A stretch of 64,000 bases of DNA from Micromonospora sp. WMMD882 (GTDB taxonomy: Bacteria; Actinomycetota; Actinomycetes; Mycobacteriales; Micromonosporaceae). Below, piece by piece: positions 34,593 to 42,588 of the stretch. The first letter of the stretch is position 1; each line of letters opens with the position of its first letter. Location of the stretch: the NCBI RefSeq assembly GCF_027497255.1, contig NZ_CP114903.1:5270001-5334000 (forward strand), read 5' to 3'. The notes under the pieces were generated by a model. That model was not told the origin of the DNA and made no database searches. It saw nothing but the letters and a program-made list of their open reading frames with translations. The translations under genes and the position numbers were made by a program.

Positions 34593-35561
34593 TCAGCGGT
34601 AGCTGACGCCGATGCGCTCGCGGACGGCGTCCAGCAGGGCCATCACCTCCAGGGTGGCGGCGTGCGGGACGAGCGGGCTCTCCACCAGCCCCTCGGCCAG
34701 GCAGCGCTGCACCTCGGCCGCCTCGTGCTGGTAGCCGTTGCCGACCAGCTCCGTGGTGATCGTCTCGGGCTCGGCGTCGTCGCGGCGCAGGGTCGCCGAG
34801 CCGGGCCGGAAGAACGGCGACGGCAACTCGATCCGCCCGGTGGTGCCGGTGATCGCGGCCACCACCGGGCTCGCCCCGACGATGCCGCAGCTCAACGTGG
34901 CGACCGCCCCGGAGTCGTAGCCGAGCAGGATGCCGGTGTTCTCGTCCACCCCCTCCGGGCTGATCCTGGCCCAGGCGTGCAGGTGGTCGGGCACGCCGAG
35001 CAGCAGATGCGCCAGGCTCACCGGATAGACGCCGAGGTCGAGCAGGGCCCCGCCACCCAGGGCGCGGGCCCGGATCCGACTCTCCGGCGGGAAGGAGCCG
35101 CCCAGCCCGAAGTCGGCCTGCACGCCGGTCACCGTGCCGATCGCGCCCTCGCCGATCAGCTCCAGCAGCCGCAGGATCAACGGGTTGCACCGCATCCACA
35201 TGGCCTCCATCAGGAAGACGCCACGGGCGCGGGCCGTCTCGACCAGCTCGGCGCTGCTCGCCAGGTCCAGCGTGAACGGCTTCTCCACCAACGCCGCCCG
35301 CCCGGCCTCCAGGCAGGTCATGGTGGCCTCGTAGTGGGCCGAGTGCGGGGTGGCGACGTACACCACGTCCAGGTCGGGATCGGCGGCCAGCTCCGCCCAG
35401 GAGCCGTACGCCCGCTGCGCGCCGTGCGTGGCGGCGAACGACTCGGCGGCCTCGGCCGTACGCGAGCCGACCGCGACCAGCTCGGCGTCCGGCGTCAGCC
35501 GGAGGTCCTCGGCGAAGCGGGCGGCGATGTTTCCGGTGGCCAGGATGCCCCAACGTGTCAT
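34593..35561 (-). CDS. Gfo/Idh/MocA family oxidoreductase
   Basis: A 322-residue NAD(P)-dependent oxidoreductase. The Rossmann loop is WGILATGNIAARFAEDL, VYVATPHSAH is the second strand, and EKPFTL supplies the catalytic lysine. The motif GGGALLDLGVYPVS in the C-terminal domain is typical of dihydrodiol or sugar dehydrogenases. Substrate unknown. ATG at 35561. It converges with the membrane protein gene. Confidence 0.9.
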   Translation of the reverse strand: MTRWGILATGNIAARFAEDLRLTPDAELVAVGSRTAEAAESFAATHGAQRAYGSWAELAADPDLDVVYVATPHSAHYEATMTCLEAGRAALVEKPFTLDLASSAELVETARARGVFLMEAMWMRCNPLILRLLELIGEGAIGTVTGVQADFGLGGSFPPESRIRARALGGGALLDLGVYPVSLAHLLLGVPDHLHAWARISPEGVDENTGILLGYDSGAVATLSCGIVGASPVVAAITGTTGRIELPSPFFRPGSATLRRDDAEPETITTELVGNGYQHEAAEVQRCLAEGLVESPLVPHAATLEVMALLDAVRERIGVSYR

Positions 35562-35719
35562 GCGCCGGACGCTAGCGCAGATCACGTTCCCGCACGTCAC
35601 CCGCCCCGCTCATCATCGACTCCACATCCAGGAGAACGCGCCATCGTCTCCCGAGGACCACCCCACTTCAAGGAAACGAAGTCGGTCAACGAGGCGGCGC
35701 CCCGGCTAGGCTCGCCTGC

Positions 35720-36580
35720 ATGACGATCGACAGCGGCGGCTTTCCCGCCCCGGCCGCCCTGGTCGAGCACGCCCGCCGGTTCCGGGCCGAGGGCGGCGTG
35801 CCGGCGACGCCCCGGGTCGCGGCCACCGTGCTGCTGCTGCGCCCGTCCGACGCAGGCTTCGAGGTGTACGTGATCCGCCGGGTCGCCGCCATGGCCTTCG
35901 GCGGGGTGTACGCGTTCCCCGGCGGCGGCGTGGACCCGTCCGACGCGCACGCGCACCCGGGCTGGGCCGGCCCGCAGCCAACGGAGTGGGGCCGACGGCT
36001 GGGCGTCGCGCCCGAGGCGGCCCGCGCGGTGGTGTGCGCCGCCGCCCGCGAGGTCTTCGAGGAGGCCGGCGTCCTCCTCGCCGGCCCGGCCGTCGAGCCC
36101 GACGGCGACCGTCCGGCCCCGGCCACCGTGGTCGGGGACGTCAGCGGGGACGACTGGGAAGCCGCCCGGGTCGACCTGGAGAAGCGGCGCACCCACTTCG
36201 CCGAGTTCCTGACCGGCCGGGGGCTGACGCTCCGGTCGGACCTGCTGTTGCCGTGGAGCCGGTGGATCACGCCGGAGTTCGAGCCGCGCCGCTTCGACAC
36301 GTACTTCTTCGTGGCCCTGTTGCCGCAGGGGCAGCGGACCCGGGACGTGTCCGGCGAGGCCGACCACACCATGTGGGTACGCCCGGCGGAGGCGCTGCGC
36401 CGCGCGGCGGCCGGTGAGCTGGCCATGCTGCCGCCGACGCTGATGACGCTGGAGCAGATCGCGGCGGCCGGTGACCTGCCCGACGTGACCCGACTCGCCG
36501 CCGCCCGGGACGCCGCCACCCCGATCACCCCCCGCCTGGCCGCCCTGGACACCGACACCCCCTACTTCACCCTCGCCTGA
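35720..36580 (+). CDS. Nudix hydrolase
   Basis: A 286-residue NUDT19-like Nudix protein. The Nudix box is spread as GGGVDP, then a roughly 35-residue insert, then AAAREVFEEAGVLL, giving the metal-binding REVxEEAG. Longer members act on CoA derivatives or other nucleoside diphosphates, but the substrate here is not determined. ATG at 35720, divergent from the oxidoreductase gene with a 158-bp gap. Confidence 0.85.
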   Translation: MTIDSGGFPAPAALVEHARRFRAEGGVPATPRVAATVLLLRPSDAGFEVYVIRRVAAMAFGGVYAFPGGGVDPSDAHAHPGWAGPQPTEWGRRLGVAPEAARAVVCAAAREVFEEAGVLLAGPAVEPDGDRPAPATVVGDVSGDDWEAARVDLEKRRTHFAEFLTGRGLTLRSDLLLPWSRWITPEFEPRRFDTYFFVALLPQGQRTRDVSGEADHTMWVRPAEALRRAAAGELAMLPPTLMTLEQIAAAGDLPDVTRLAAARDAATPITPRLAALDTDTPYFTLA

Positions 36581-36673
36581 CGCCCGTCCCGATTCCTGCC
36601 GAGATTGATCCGGGCGCTGCCGCAACGGCCCAGCCATTCGATAGTTGTGCCTCGTGACTTGTTGGGGGAAAAA

Positions 36674-36994
36674 GTGAAGATCACGACTAGTCTCGCTGCT
36701 GAGATGATCTTCTCCGCTGACCCGGAGGGCGCCGACGAGCAGTTCGAGGCGTTCCTGGACGAGGTGCTGAACCAGTTGGCCGCAATCGGCCGAGAGGGCG
36801 TCGATCTGGCCGCGAGGTTGACCGAGCGGTACGCCGAGTTCGAAACCACCGTCGAGGCTACGGACTTCAACACCGCAGGTGCGAGCTTCTTGATGGACCT
36901 ACGCACGGCTCTGCATGCAGCCGGCTGCGCTACGGCGGATTGGCCACGCTTCGCGCCGCACGGTCAGCACGTGCGAGAACTACGCACAGTCTGA
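36674..36994 (+). CDS. Small hypothetical protein in a lower-GC patch
   Basis: A 106-residue protein I do not recognise. It is acidic and mostly helical in appearance. The GTG at 36674 is preceded by a GGGGGAA ribosome-binding site, better than the upstream TTG at 36605. Codon use is less GC-biased than its neighbours, consistent with horizontal origin. Two strong hairpins follow its stop. No function is proposed. Confidence 0.6.
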   Translation: MKITTSLAAEMIFSADPEGADEQFEAFLDEVLNQLAAIGREGVDLAARLTERYAEFETTVEATDFNTAGASFLMDLRTALHAAGCATADWPRFAPHGQHVRELRTV

Positions 36995-37006
36995 ACTGAT
37001 CAGCAC

Positions 37007-37043
37007 CGGGCCCTCCACTTCTCAGTCAGAGGTGGGGGGCCCG
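37007..37043 (+). terminator. Terminator hairpin after the small hypothetical gene
   Basis: A 16-bp stem with two G-T pairs (37007-37022 with 37028-37043) and a five-base loop. It follows the stop of the 36674 gene by 12 bp. Confidence 0.85.
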
Positions 37044-37080
37044 CGCGTCTCTCCGAGCAGCAGGATCTCACTACATCCGA

Positions 37081-37118
37081 CAAGTGGTGGTCTCAGCAGC
37101 CGAAGAGGCCACCACTTG
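37081..37118. terminator. Second hairpin, between convergent small genes
   Basis: A 14-bp stem (37081-37094 with 37105-37118) around a ten-base loop. It lies between the plus-strand small gene and the minus-strand excisionase-like gene, so it may stop transcription in both directions. Confidence 0.75.
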
Positions 37119-37158
37119 CCAGAAGTAGCAGGGATCTTGGCGGGGCGCGTGGGGAGTT

Positions 37159-37368
37159 TCAGGCGGATTCGTCGGGTTCGGGTTGGGGGCGGTGCTTGGC
37201 TGCCCACTCCTCGACGTCCTCGGTGCGCCAGATCCGGCCCGCCTTGAGGATCGCGGACGGCTCGGGGAAGTCCCGGCGTCTGGTGAGGATCTCTGTCCAC
37301 TGCCGGGACACGCCGAGGTATTCGGCGATTTCCGCAGCACCCATCACGCGCAGTAGTTGGCGAGCCAC
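37159..37368 (-). CDS. Excisionase-like (AlpA/HTH_17) DNA-binding protein
   Basis: A 69-residue MerR/excisionase-fold protein: GAAEIAEYLGVSRQWTEIL is the helix-turn-helix and GRIWRTEDVEEWAA is the usual wing-helix ending. Such proteins pair with an integrase in actinomycete integrative elements, but no integrase or attachment site is seen here. It is a remnant or an orphan regulator. Codon use is somewhat less GC-biased than the flanks. A GTG at 37368 is the start; an ATG at 37344 is a shorter alternative. Confidence 0.75.
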   Translation of the reverse strand: MARQLLRVMGAAEIAEYLGVSRQWTEILTRRRDFPEPSAILKAGRIWRTEDVEEWAAKHRPQPEPDESA

Positions 37369-37444
37369 TTCAGGACCATCTCAGTCGCTCGCTAGTCAAC
37401 CCCCATAGTGGAGTTGCCTATCTGAGGGTAGTCATCCTGCTGCT

Positions 37445-37624
37445 ATGAGTGTTGGCGGGTCTGGGCGCGAGCGTGAACGCACGGGCGATGGGGACCCTCA
37501 GGGGAGCTCTCGGTCGGCGGCCGAACAGCGGTCGTGGGATGAGCAGTTGGCGGCTGAGGACGAGCAGGCACGTGCGATAGCGGAGCGACAGATCTGGCCG
37601 ACCTCCGACGAGGACGACTGGTGA
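37445..37624 (+). CDS. Small acidic ORF, 59 residues
   Basis: A short open frame with 59 residues, many Glu/Asp/Arg, and no recognised domain. It has no good ribosome-binding site but ends 28 bp before the DivIVA-like gene of cassette A, so it might be part of that operon's leader or a small protein. Reading-frame codon use is plausible. No function is assigned. Confidence 0.45.
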   Translation: MSVGGSGRERERTGDGDPQGSSRSAAEQRSWDEQLAAEDEQARAIAERQIWPTSDEDDW

Positions 37625-37652
37625 AGCGGAGTGTCGAAAGGAAGGTTCTCGG

Positions 37653-37979
37653 ATGAGACGACTTCTCGGGTGGCTGGTCGACGGTCACCGTTCCGCCCGG
37701 CACCGGCAGGTCGACGCGGCCCCGTACCGGTCCCGGTACTGTCTCCCGCTGTTGCCGGCGCAGATCCGCGACCGCCGGTTCCGGCTCACCCGGCTCGGTC
37801 GGCGTGGTCTGGACCCGGACGACGTGCGGCGCTTCCTGGACCGGGTCGCCCTCGAACTGGCCGACGCCCACGCCGCCGCCGACCGGGCCACCCGCGAGAC
37901 CGTACGGATCAAGGAAGCGCTGCGGCGCTGGCAGTCGGAGCAGGCCCGTACCCGCGACGGCTACGCCCTGCGCCGGTGA
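37653..37979 (+). CDS. Cassette A gene 1: DivIVA-like coiled-coil protein
   Basis: A 108-residue protein with the N-terminal DivIVA motif pattern: an R-x-RRFRLTRLGRRGLDPDDVRRFLDRVA block (about 40-66), followed by a helical, coiled-coil-prone tail (67-98). Such proteins often act at poles or septa. The protein at 51994-52455 shares RRF-x-L-x-R-x-G-x-DP-x2-V-x2-FL-x-RVA and a conserved RWQS/DWQS tail. GGAAGG lies seven bases before the ATG. Its stop overlaps the next start (GTGA). Confidence 0.75.
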   Translation: MRRLLGWLVDGHRSARHRQVDAAPYRSRYCLPLLPAQIRDRRFRLTRLGRRGLDPDDVRRFLDRVALELADAHAAADRATRETVRIKEALRRWQSEQARTRDGYALRR

Positions 37980-39211
37980 GCCGGGCGGTGGAGCCGGTGA
38001 GCGTCGGTGAGCTGCCGATCGGCCGGCGGGTCGCCCAGTGGCGGGTACGGCGGCGGATGACCCAACAGATGCTCGCCGACCGGCTCGGCAAGTCCAAGAG
38101 CTGGGTCGACAAGGTCGAGCGGGGGGTGCGTGCCCTCGACCGGTTCTCGGTCATCGAGGAGCTTGCCGGGGTGCTGAGCGTCGACCCGGCGGCGCTGCTG
38201 GGCCGCCCAGCGCCGCCACCCCCGACCAACGCCGCCGGGTCCGCCGGCGCGGACGGCGTCGACGCGGTGCGGGCGGCTCTCGCCCGGTACGACCTCGGCC
38301 CGGCCGGACCCGGTCGTGCGCCCGCCCCGCCGGTCGCCGAGCTGGGCCGACGGGTCGGGCACGCCTGGCTGACCTACCAGCACGCGAACTATCCACAACT
38401 GCTGCGGATGCTGCCGGACCTGCTCGGCGACACGCGACGGGCCCACGCCGTCCGGTCGGTCGGGGCGGCCGACCCGCTCGTGCAGGCGTACCGGATCACC
38501 GCTTCGGCGCTGGTGAAACTCGGCGTCGCCGAGCTGGCCTGGCTGGCCGCCGACCGGGCCATGACGGTGGCCGCCACCAGCGGCGACCCGCTGCTCGTCG
38601 CCGTCGCGGCGATCCCGGTGGGCCAGGCGTTACGCGCTCTCGGCCAGAGTCGCCCCGCGATGGCCGCCACCGTCACCGCCGCCCACCGGATCCGGGCCAC
38701 GATCCCGGGGCAGGGCCCGCCCGACGCGCTGTCCGTGCTCGGCACGCTGCTGCTGGAGGGCGCGCTGGCCGCCGCGGTCGGCAACTACCCGCGCGGCGTA
38801 CGGGAGCTGCTCGACCGGGCCGCCGGGCTGGCCGGGCAGGTCGGCGACGGCCACGACCACCAGTGGACCGGCTTCGGGCCCACCGCCGTCGAGCTGGCCC
38901 GGGTCGCGGCGGCCGTCGACCTGGGCGACGCCGGTGAGGCGGTCGCCCGGCACCGTGCCGTCGTCGACGGGGAGCGGTGGCGACGGCTGCCCGCCGAGCG
39001 CCGGGCCGCCCACCTGGTCGACGCCGCGCGGGCGTACCTGCTGCTCGGAGACCATGCCGCCGCCGGTCGCGCCCTGACCGACGCCGACCGCGTCGCGCCC
39101 GCCGAGACGCGGAGCCGACCGGTGGCCCGTACCCTGCTCACCGCTATCGTGCGCGGCGGGCCCGCGACGCCCGGCGTCACGCGACTCGCCGGTCAGCTCG
39201 GGGTGGCCTGA
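37976..39211 (+). CDS. Cassette A gene 2: XRE-family HTH regulator with helical repeat domain
   Basis: A 411-residue protein with an N-terminal helix-turn-helix (about 17-72, MTQQMLADRLGKSKSWVDK) and a long helical C-terminus resembling TPR-like repeats, as in Streptomyces-type signal-sensing regulators. A low-complexity Ala/Pro linker joins them (about 75-115). It overlaps gene 1 by the GTGA quadruplet and overlaps gene 3 by ATGA. There is no regulator of this type in cassette B. The inducing signal is unknown. Confidence 0.8.
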   Translation: MSRAVEPVSVGELPIGRRVAQWRVRRRMTQQMLADRLGKSKSWVDKVERGVRALDRFSVIEELAGVLSVDPAALLGRPAPPPPTNAAGSAGADGVDAVRAALARYDLGPAGPGRAPAPPVAELGRRVGHAWLTYQHANYPQLLRMLPDLLGDTRRAHAVRSVGAADPLVQAYRITASALVKLGVAELAWLAADRAMTVAATSGDPLLVAVAAIPVGQALRALGQSRPAMAATVTAAHRIRATIPGQGPPDALSVLGTLLLEGALAAAVGNYPRGVRELLDRAAGLAGQVGDGHDHQWTGFGPTAVELARVAAAVDLGDAGEAVARHRAVVDGERWRRLPAERRAAHLVDAARAYLLLGDHAAAGRALTDADRVAPAETRSRPVARTLLTAIVRGGPATPGVTRLAGQLGVA

Positions 39212-39486
39212 TGAGCCGGGACGCGGGACCGCCGCCCGACCACCGTTACCTCGTGCAGCTTCCGGTGACCGCCGCCGACCTCGACGTTGCCGCCCGGGTC
39301 GCCCGGGTCGTCGCCCGTTCGTTGGGCTTCCACCACCTGGTCGAGTGCGACGACGCCACCGTCGCCGCTGTCGAGGATCCGGCGGTACGGCATGCCGCGT
39401 TCTGCCCCCGGCGGCTGCCCAACGGTCGCCGCTGCCTGCTCCGCCCCGGCCACGACGGCCCCTGCGCCCGGCGGCTGCCGCGCTGA
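39211..39486 (+). CDS. Cassette A gene 3: small C-C-H-C protein
   Basis: A 91-residue protein whose C-terminus reads C-x9-C-x5-H-x3-C (Cys65, Cys75, His81, Cys85), a potential zinc knuckle. The middle segment has a Val/Ala-rich helix. The protein at 51590-52003 has the same spacing and similar RRLP and RPGH blocks, so the two are paralogues. Its ATG overlaps the regulator's stop (TGATG). Function unknown; the metal site is inference. Confidence 0.7.
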   Translation: MSRDAGPPPDHRYLVQLPVTAADLDVAARVARVVARSLGFHHLVECDDATVAAVEDPAVRHAAFCPRRLPNGRRCLLRPGHDGPCARRLPR

Positions 39487-39558
39487 GGGGGGTGGGGTGG
39501 TGTTTTGGGGGGTGGCGGGGGAAGGTGGGGGGAAGGTCGGGGCTAGTGGGGCGGGGAC
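39487..39558 (+). promoter_or_regulatory. G-run tract, putative G-quadruplex, in the phoU leader
   Basis: The coding strand carries G6, G4, G6, G5, G6 and G4 runs within about 60 bases (starting at 39487, 39494, 39507, 39517, 39527 and 39539), enough for one or more quadruplexes. It occupies nearly all of the 73 bp between the cassette A stop and the phoU start. It may act in RNA or DNA; I did not see a normal ribosome-binding site other than GGGGCGGGG. Confidence 0.65.
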
Positions 39559-39559
39559 G

Positions 39560-40213
39560 ATGGACAACACCTACCACCTTGAACAGCTCGACCGGCTGTC
39601 CGGTCTGCTGGCGGCGGCGAGCCGGGACGCGGCGGGCACCATCCGGCGGGTCAGCGTCGCCCTGCTCGACGTGGACGCGGCGGCGGCGCGGGCGGTGCTG
39701 GCCGAGGTGGCGCAGCGGCGGACGGCCCACCGCGAGATCGACGAGCTGGTGCCGGTGACCCTGGTCCGGCAGCAGCCGGTCGCCTCCGACCTGCGGTTGG
39801 TGCTGGCCGGGCTGCGGATGAACACCGATCTGCACCGGATGGACGTGCTCGCCGCGCACATCGCCAAACTGGTGTTGGCCCGGCATCCGGAGCAGGTCGT
39901 GCCGCCGCCGGTCCGCCCGTTGGTCGGCGCGATGGCGGAGACCACCGCGCGGATCGCCGACAAGTCGGCGCTGTGTCTGGCCACCCGGGACCGGATCGAC
40001 GCGCTCCAGCTCGGCCTGGACGACGACGAGCTGGACGCGCAGTACGAGCGACTCTTCGGCGCGCTGACCGACGCCTGGCCGCACGGCGTGCAGGCGGCGA
40101 TCGACGTGGCGATGCTCGGGCGGTACTACGAGCGGTTCGCCGACCACGCGGTGAACGTCGCCCGCCGGGTCGCGTACCTGGTGGGTGGTGACATGGCGCG
40201 CGGCGTCCTCTGA
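39560..40213 (+). CDS. phoU: PhoU-type phosphate regulatory protein
   Basis: A 217-residue helical protein with two PhoU domains: HREIDELVPVTLVRQQPVA and the second-repeat motif GRYYERFADHAVNVARRV, which carries the acidic/His metal site. PhoU links the Pst transporter to the PhoR sensor. ATG at 39560, and the pst promoter with its PHO-box-like site lies directly downstream. It has its own odd G-run leader. Confidence 0.88.
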   Translation: MDNTYHLEQLDRLSGLLAAASRDAAGTIRRVSVALLDVDAAAARAVLAEVAQRRTAHREIDELVPVTLVRQQPVASDLRLVLAGLRMNTDLHRMDVLAAHIAKLVLARHPEQVVPPPVRPLVGAMAETTARIADKSALCLATRDRIDALQLGLDDDELDAQYERLFGALTDAWPHGVQAAIDVAMLGRYYERFADHAVNVARRVAYLVGGDMARGVL

Positions 40214-40311
40214 CCCCCTCCTCCCCGCTCCGAGTGGGATCGGGATGCCTCGATCCATTCACATCTCGGAAAGGTCCGCCTCGCTTCTCGGCCACATGTT
40301 CCTGGCAACCT

Positions 40312-40329
40312 GTTCACCCTCGGTTAACC
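40312..40329 (+). promoter_or_regulatory. PHO-box-like site before pstS
   Basis: GTTCACC (40312-40318) and GTTAACC (40323-40329) are 11 bases apart, matching PhoP direct repeats. A -10-like TAGCGT is at 40361-40366, so the box lies just upstream of a -35 position, as for an activated promoter. A further degenerate GTTCC-like copy precedes it out of phase. PhoP binding is inference. Confidence 0.75.
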
Positions 40330-40423
40330 AAGCTCCGGGGAGCCGGCTACCTGCCGCCCCTAGCGTCGGCACCGGTCAGGCCGTCAAAGGCCAGACGCAC
40401 CCCGACAGAGAGGCAATTCTGAG

Positions 40424-41506
40424 GTGAACCGCAATGTGCTCTCGCGGCGCGTTCTTGCCGGCGTCGCGCTCGCCGCGCTCGCTCTCACCGGCTGTGGCTC
40501 CAGCGACAACGACGGCGACACCCCGGCTGCCGGCGACAGCGCCGGCTCCGAGTTCGCGAGCCTTTCCGGTGAGCTGAAGGCCTCGGGCGCCAGCTTCCCG
40601 GACGCCTACTACCAGGAGGTCATCACCTCCTTGCAGGACGTCGCTCCGGACCTCACGGTGAACTACAACGCGACCGGCTCGGGCACCGGCAAGAAGCAGT
40701 TCGGCCAGGGTCTGGTCGACTTCGCCGGCAGCGACAGCCTGGTCAAGGAGAGCGACGGCGTGGCCGCCGACTCCTTCCTCTACGTGCCGACCGTCGCGGC
40801 CCCGATCACCGTCAGCTACAACCTCCAGGGCGTGGACAAGCTCCAGCTCAGCCCGGAGACGCTGGCGAAGATCTTCCAGACCGACATCAAGACCTGGAAC
40901 GACCCGGCCATCGCCGCCGACAACCCGGGCGTGACCCTGCCGGGCACCGCGATCGTCGTGGCGCACCGCTCGGACGGCTCGGGCACCACCAACAACTTCA
41001 CCAAGTACCTCGACAGCGCCGCCAACGGCACCTGGAAGCTCGGCAGCGGTGACACCGTGGCCTGGCCGGCGTCCACCCAGGGCGGCGAGAAGAACAGCGG
41101 CGTGGCCCAGATCGTCAAGCAGTCCAACGGCGCGATCGGCTACGTGGACCTGAGCGACGCCAAGGCCACCCAGCTCAAGTTCGCCGCGATCAAGAACAAG
41201 GACGGCCAGTTCGTCGAGCCGTCGCTGGAGGGCACCACCGCCGGCCTGGAGGGCGCGGAGATCAAGGAGGACCTGAGCTACAACCCGCTCAACGCCGCCG
41301 GGGCCGCCGCCTACCCGATCACCGCGCCGACCTACCTCCTGGTCAAGACCAAGTACGACGACCCGAAGAAGGCCGAGCTGGTCAAGGGCTTCGTGAAGTA
41401 CGTCCTCACCGACGGCCAGGAGCTGGCCAAGGACGTGGACTTCGCGCCGCTGCCCGCCTCGCTCAAGGACAAGGCCCTCGCCCAGCTCGACAAGATCCAG
41501 GGCTGA
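40424..41506 (+). CDS. pstS: Phosphate ABC transporter substrate-binding lipoprotein PstS
   Basis: A 360-residue phosphate-binding protein. The lipobox LTGC sits after a hydrophobic signal peptide. Phosphate-contacting motifs include GASFP and GSGTG near the N-terminus and RSDGSGTTNNF near the middle. The GTG start has GAGAGG ten bases ahead. It is the first gene of the pst operon with pstC, pstA and pstB following. Confidence 0.97.
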   Translation: MNRNVLSRRVLAGVALAALALTGCGSSDNDGDTPAAGDSAGSEFASLSGELKASGASFPDAYYQEVITSLQDVAPDLTVNYNATGSGTGKKQFGQGLVDFAGSDSLVKESDGVAADSFLYVPTVAAPITVSYNLQGVDKLQLSPETLAKIFQTDIKTWNDPAIAADNPGVTLPGTAIVVAHRSDGSGTTNNFTKYLDSAANGTWKLGSGDTVAWPASTQGGEKNSGVAQIVKQSNGAIGYVDLSDAKATQLKFAAIKNKDGQFVEPSLEGTTAGLEGAEIKEDLSYNPLNAAGAAAYPITAPTYLLVKTKYDDPKKAELVKGFVKYVLTDGQELAKDVDFAPLPASLKDKALAQLDKIQG

Positions 41507-41589
41507 GCCGGACCGCACCAGGCACGACCCGCGGTCGGGGACGGGACGGGTGACCGGCCCGTCCCCGCCGGGGTAGCCGAGCCACTGGA

Positions 41590-42588
41590 GTGAAGGTGAC
41601 CATCACAGAGAACAAACCCGAAACCCGGCCGACCCTCGCGCCACAGCGGGGCGGCCTGCTCGCCGATCGCGCCTTCTCGTGGTGGACGCTCGGCGCCGGC
41701 CTGCTCGTCCTCGCCATCCTCGCGCTCATCCTGATCACCACCGTCCGGGAAGCCTGGCCGGCGTTCGCCGAGATGGGCTTCCGGTACGTCACCGAGCGCA
41801 CCTGGGATCCGAACCCGGCCGCCGGTGACGCCGTCTTCGGCGCGCTGCCGTTCATGTACGGCACCGCCGTCTCCTCGCTGATCGCGCTGGTCATCGCGGT
41901 GCCGGTGTCCATCGCGATCGCCCTGTTCATCACCGAGCTGGCGCACCGCCGGCTGCGCGGCAGCGCGGTCACCGTCATCGACCTGCTGGCCGCCGTACCG
42001 TCGGTGGTCTTCGGTCTGTGGGGCATCCTGGTGCTGGCGCCCAGGCTGGACCCGTTCTACCGGTCGGTGCACGACCTGTTCGCCGGGGTGCCGGTGCTCG
42101 GCAGCGTCTTCGGCCCGTCCGGTGGCGGCCGGAACTTCATGACCGCCGGCCTGATCCTGGCCATCATGGTCACGCCGATCATCACCTCGATCTGCCGGGA
42201 GGTCTTCGGCACCGTCCCGCAGGCCGACAAGGACGCCGCGTTGGCGCTCGGCGCGACCCGCTGGGAGATGATCCGGGGCGCGGTCTTCCCGCACAGCTTC
42301 GGCGGCATCGTCGGCGCGGTGATGCTCGGCCTGGGTCGGGCGATGGGCGAGACCATCGCGGTGGCGCTGGTCATCGGCGGGGCCACCAACATCACCTCGA
42401 ACCTGTTCGCGCCGGGCAACACCATGGCCGCCGTGATCGTGCAGCAGTTCGGCGAGTCCACCGGCACCTTCACCGCCGCCCTGATCGGCCTCGGTGTCGT
42501 CCTCTTCGCCATGACCGTGCTGATCAACCTCACCGCCCAGGCGATCGTCCGCCGGGCCGAGGCCCGGATGAGGGGAGGCGTGGCGTGA
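41590..42588 (+). CDS. pstC: Phosphate ABC transporter permease PstC
   Basis: A 332-residue permease with six membrane segments and the coupling-loop EAA motif (ALALGATRWEMIRGAVFPHS). VPSVVFGLWG is a family-specific motif. The GTG at 41590 is preferred, with another GTG two codons later. Its stop overlaps pstA (GTGA). Confidence 0.95.
   Translation: MKVTITENKPETRPTLAPQRGGLLADRAFSWWTLGAGLLVLAILALILITTVREAWPAFAEMGFRYVTERTWDPNPAAGDAVFGALPFMYGTAVSSLIALVIAVPVSIAIALFITELAHRRLRGSAVTVIDLLAAVPSVVFGLWGILVLAPRLDPFYRSVHDLFAGVPVLGSVFGPSGGGRNFMTAGLILAIMVTPIITSICREVFGTVPQADKDAALALGATRWEMIRGAVFPHSFGGIVGAVMLGLGRAMGETIAVALVIGGATNITSNLFAPGNTMAAVIVQQFGESTGTFTAALIGLGVVLFAMTVLINLTAQAIVRRAEARMRGGVA

Noticed and set aside
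36674..37368. Complete integrative element around the excisionase-like gene
   Set aside because: No integrase, replication gene or flanking tRNA is seen, so only a remnant is supported.
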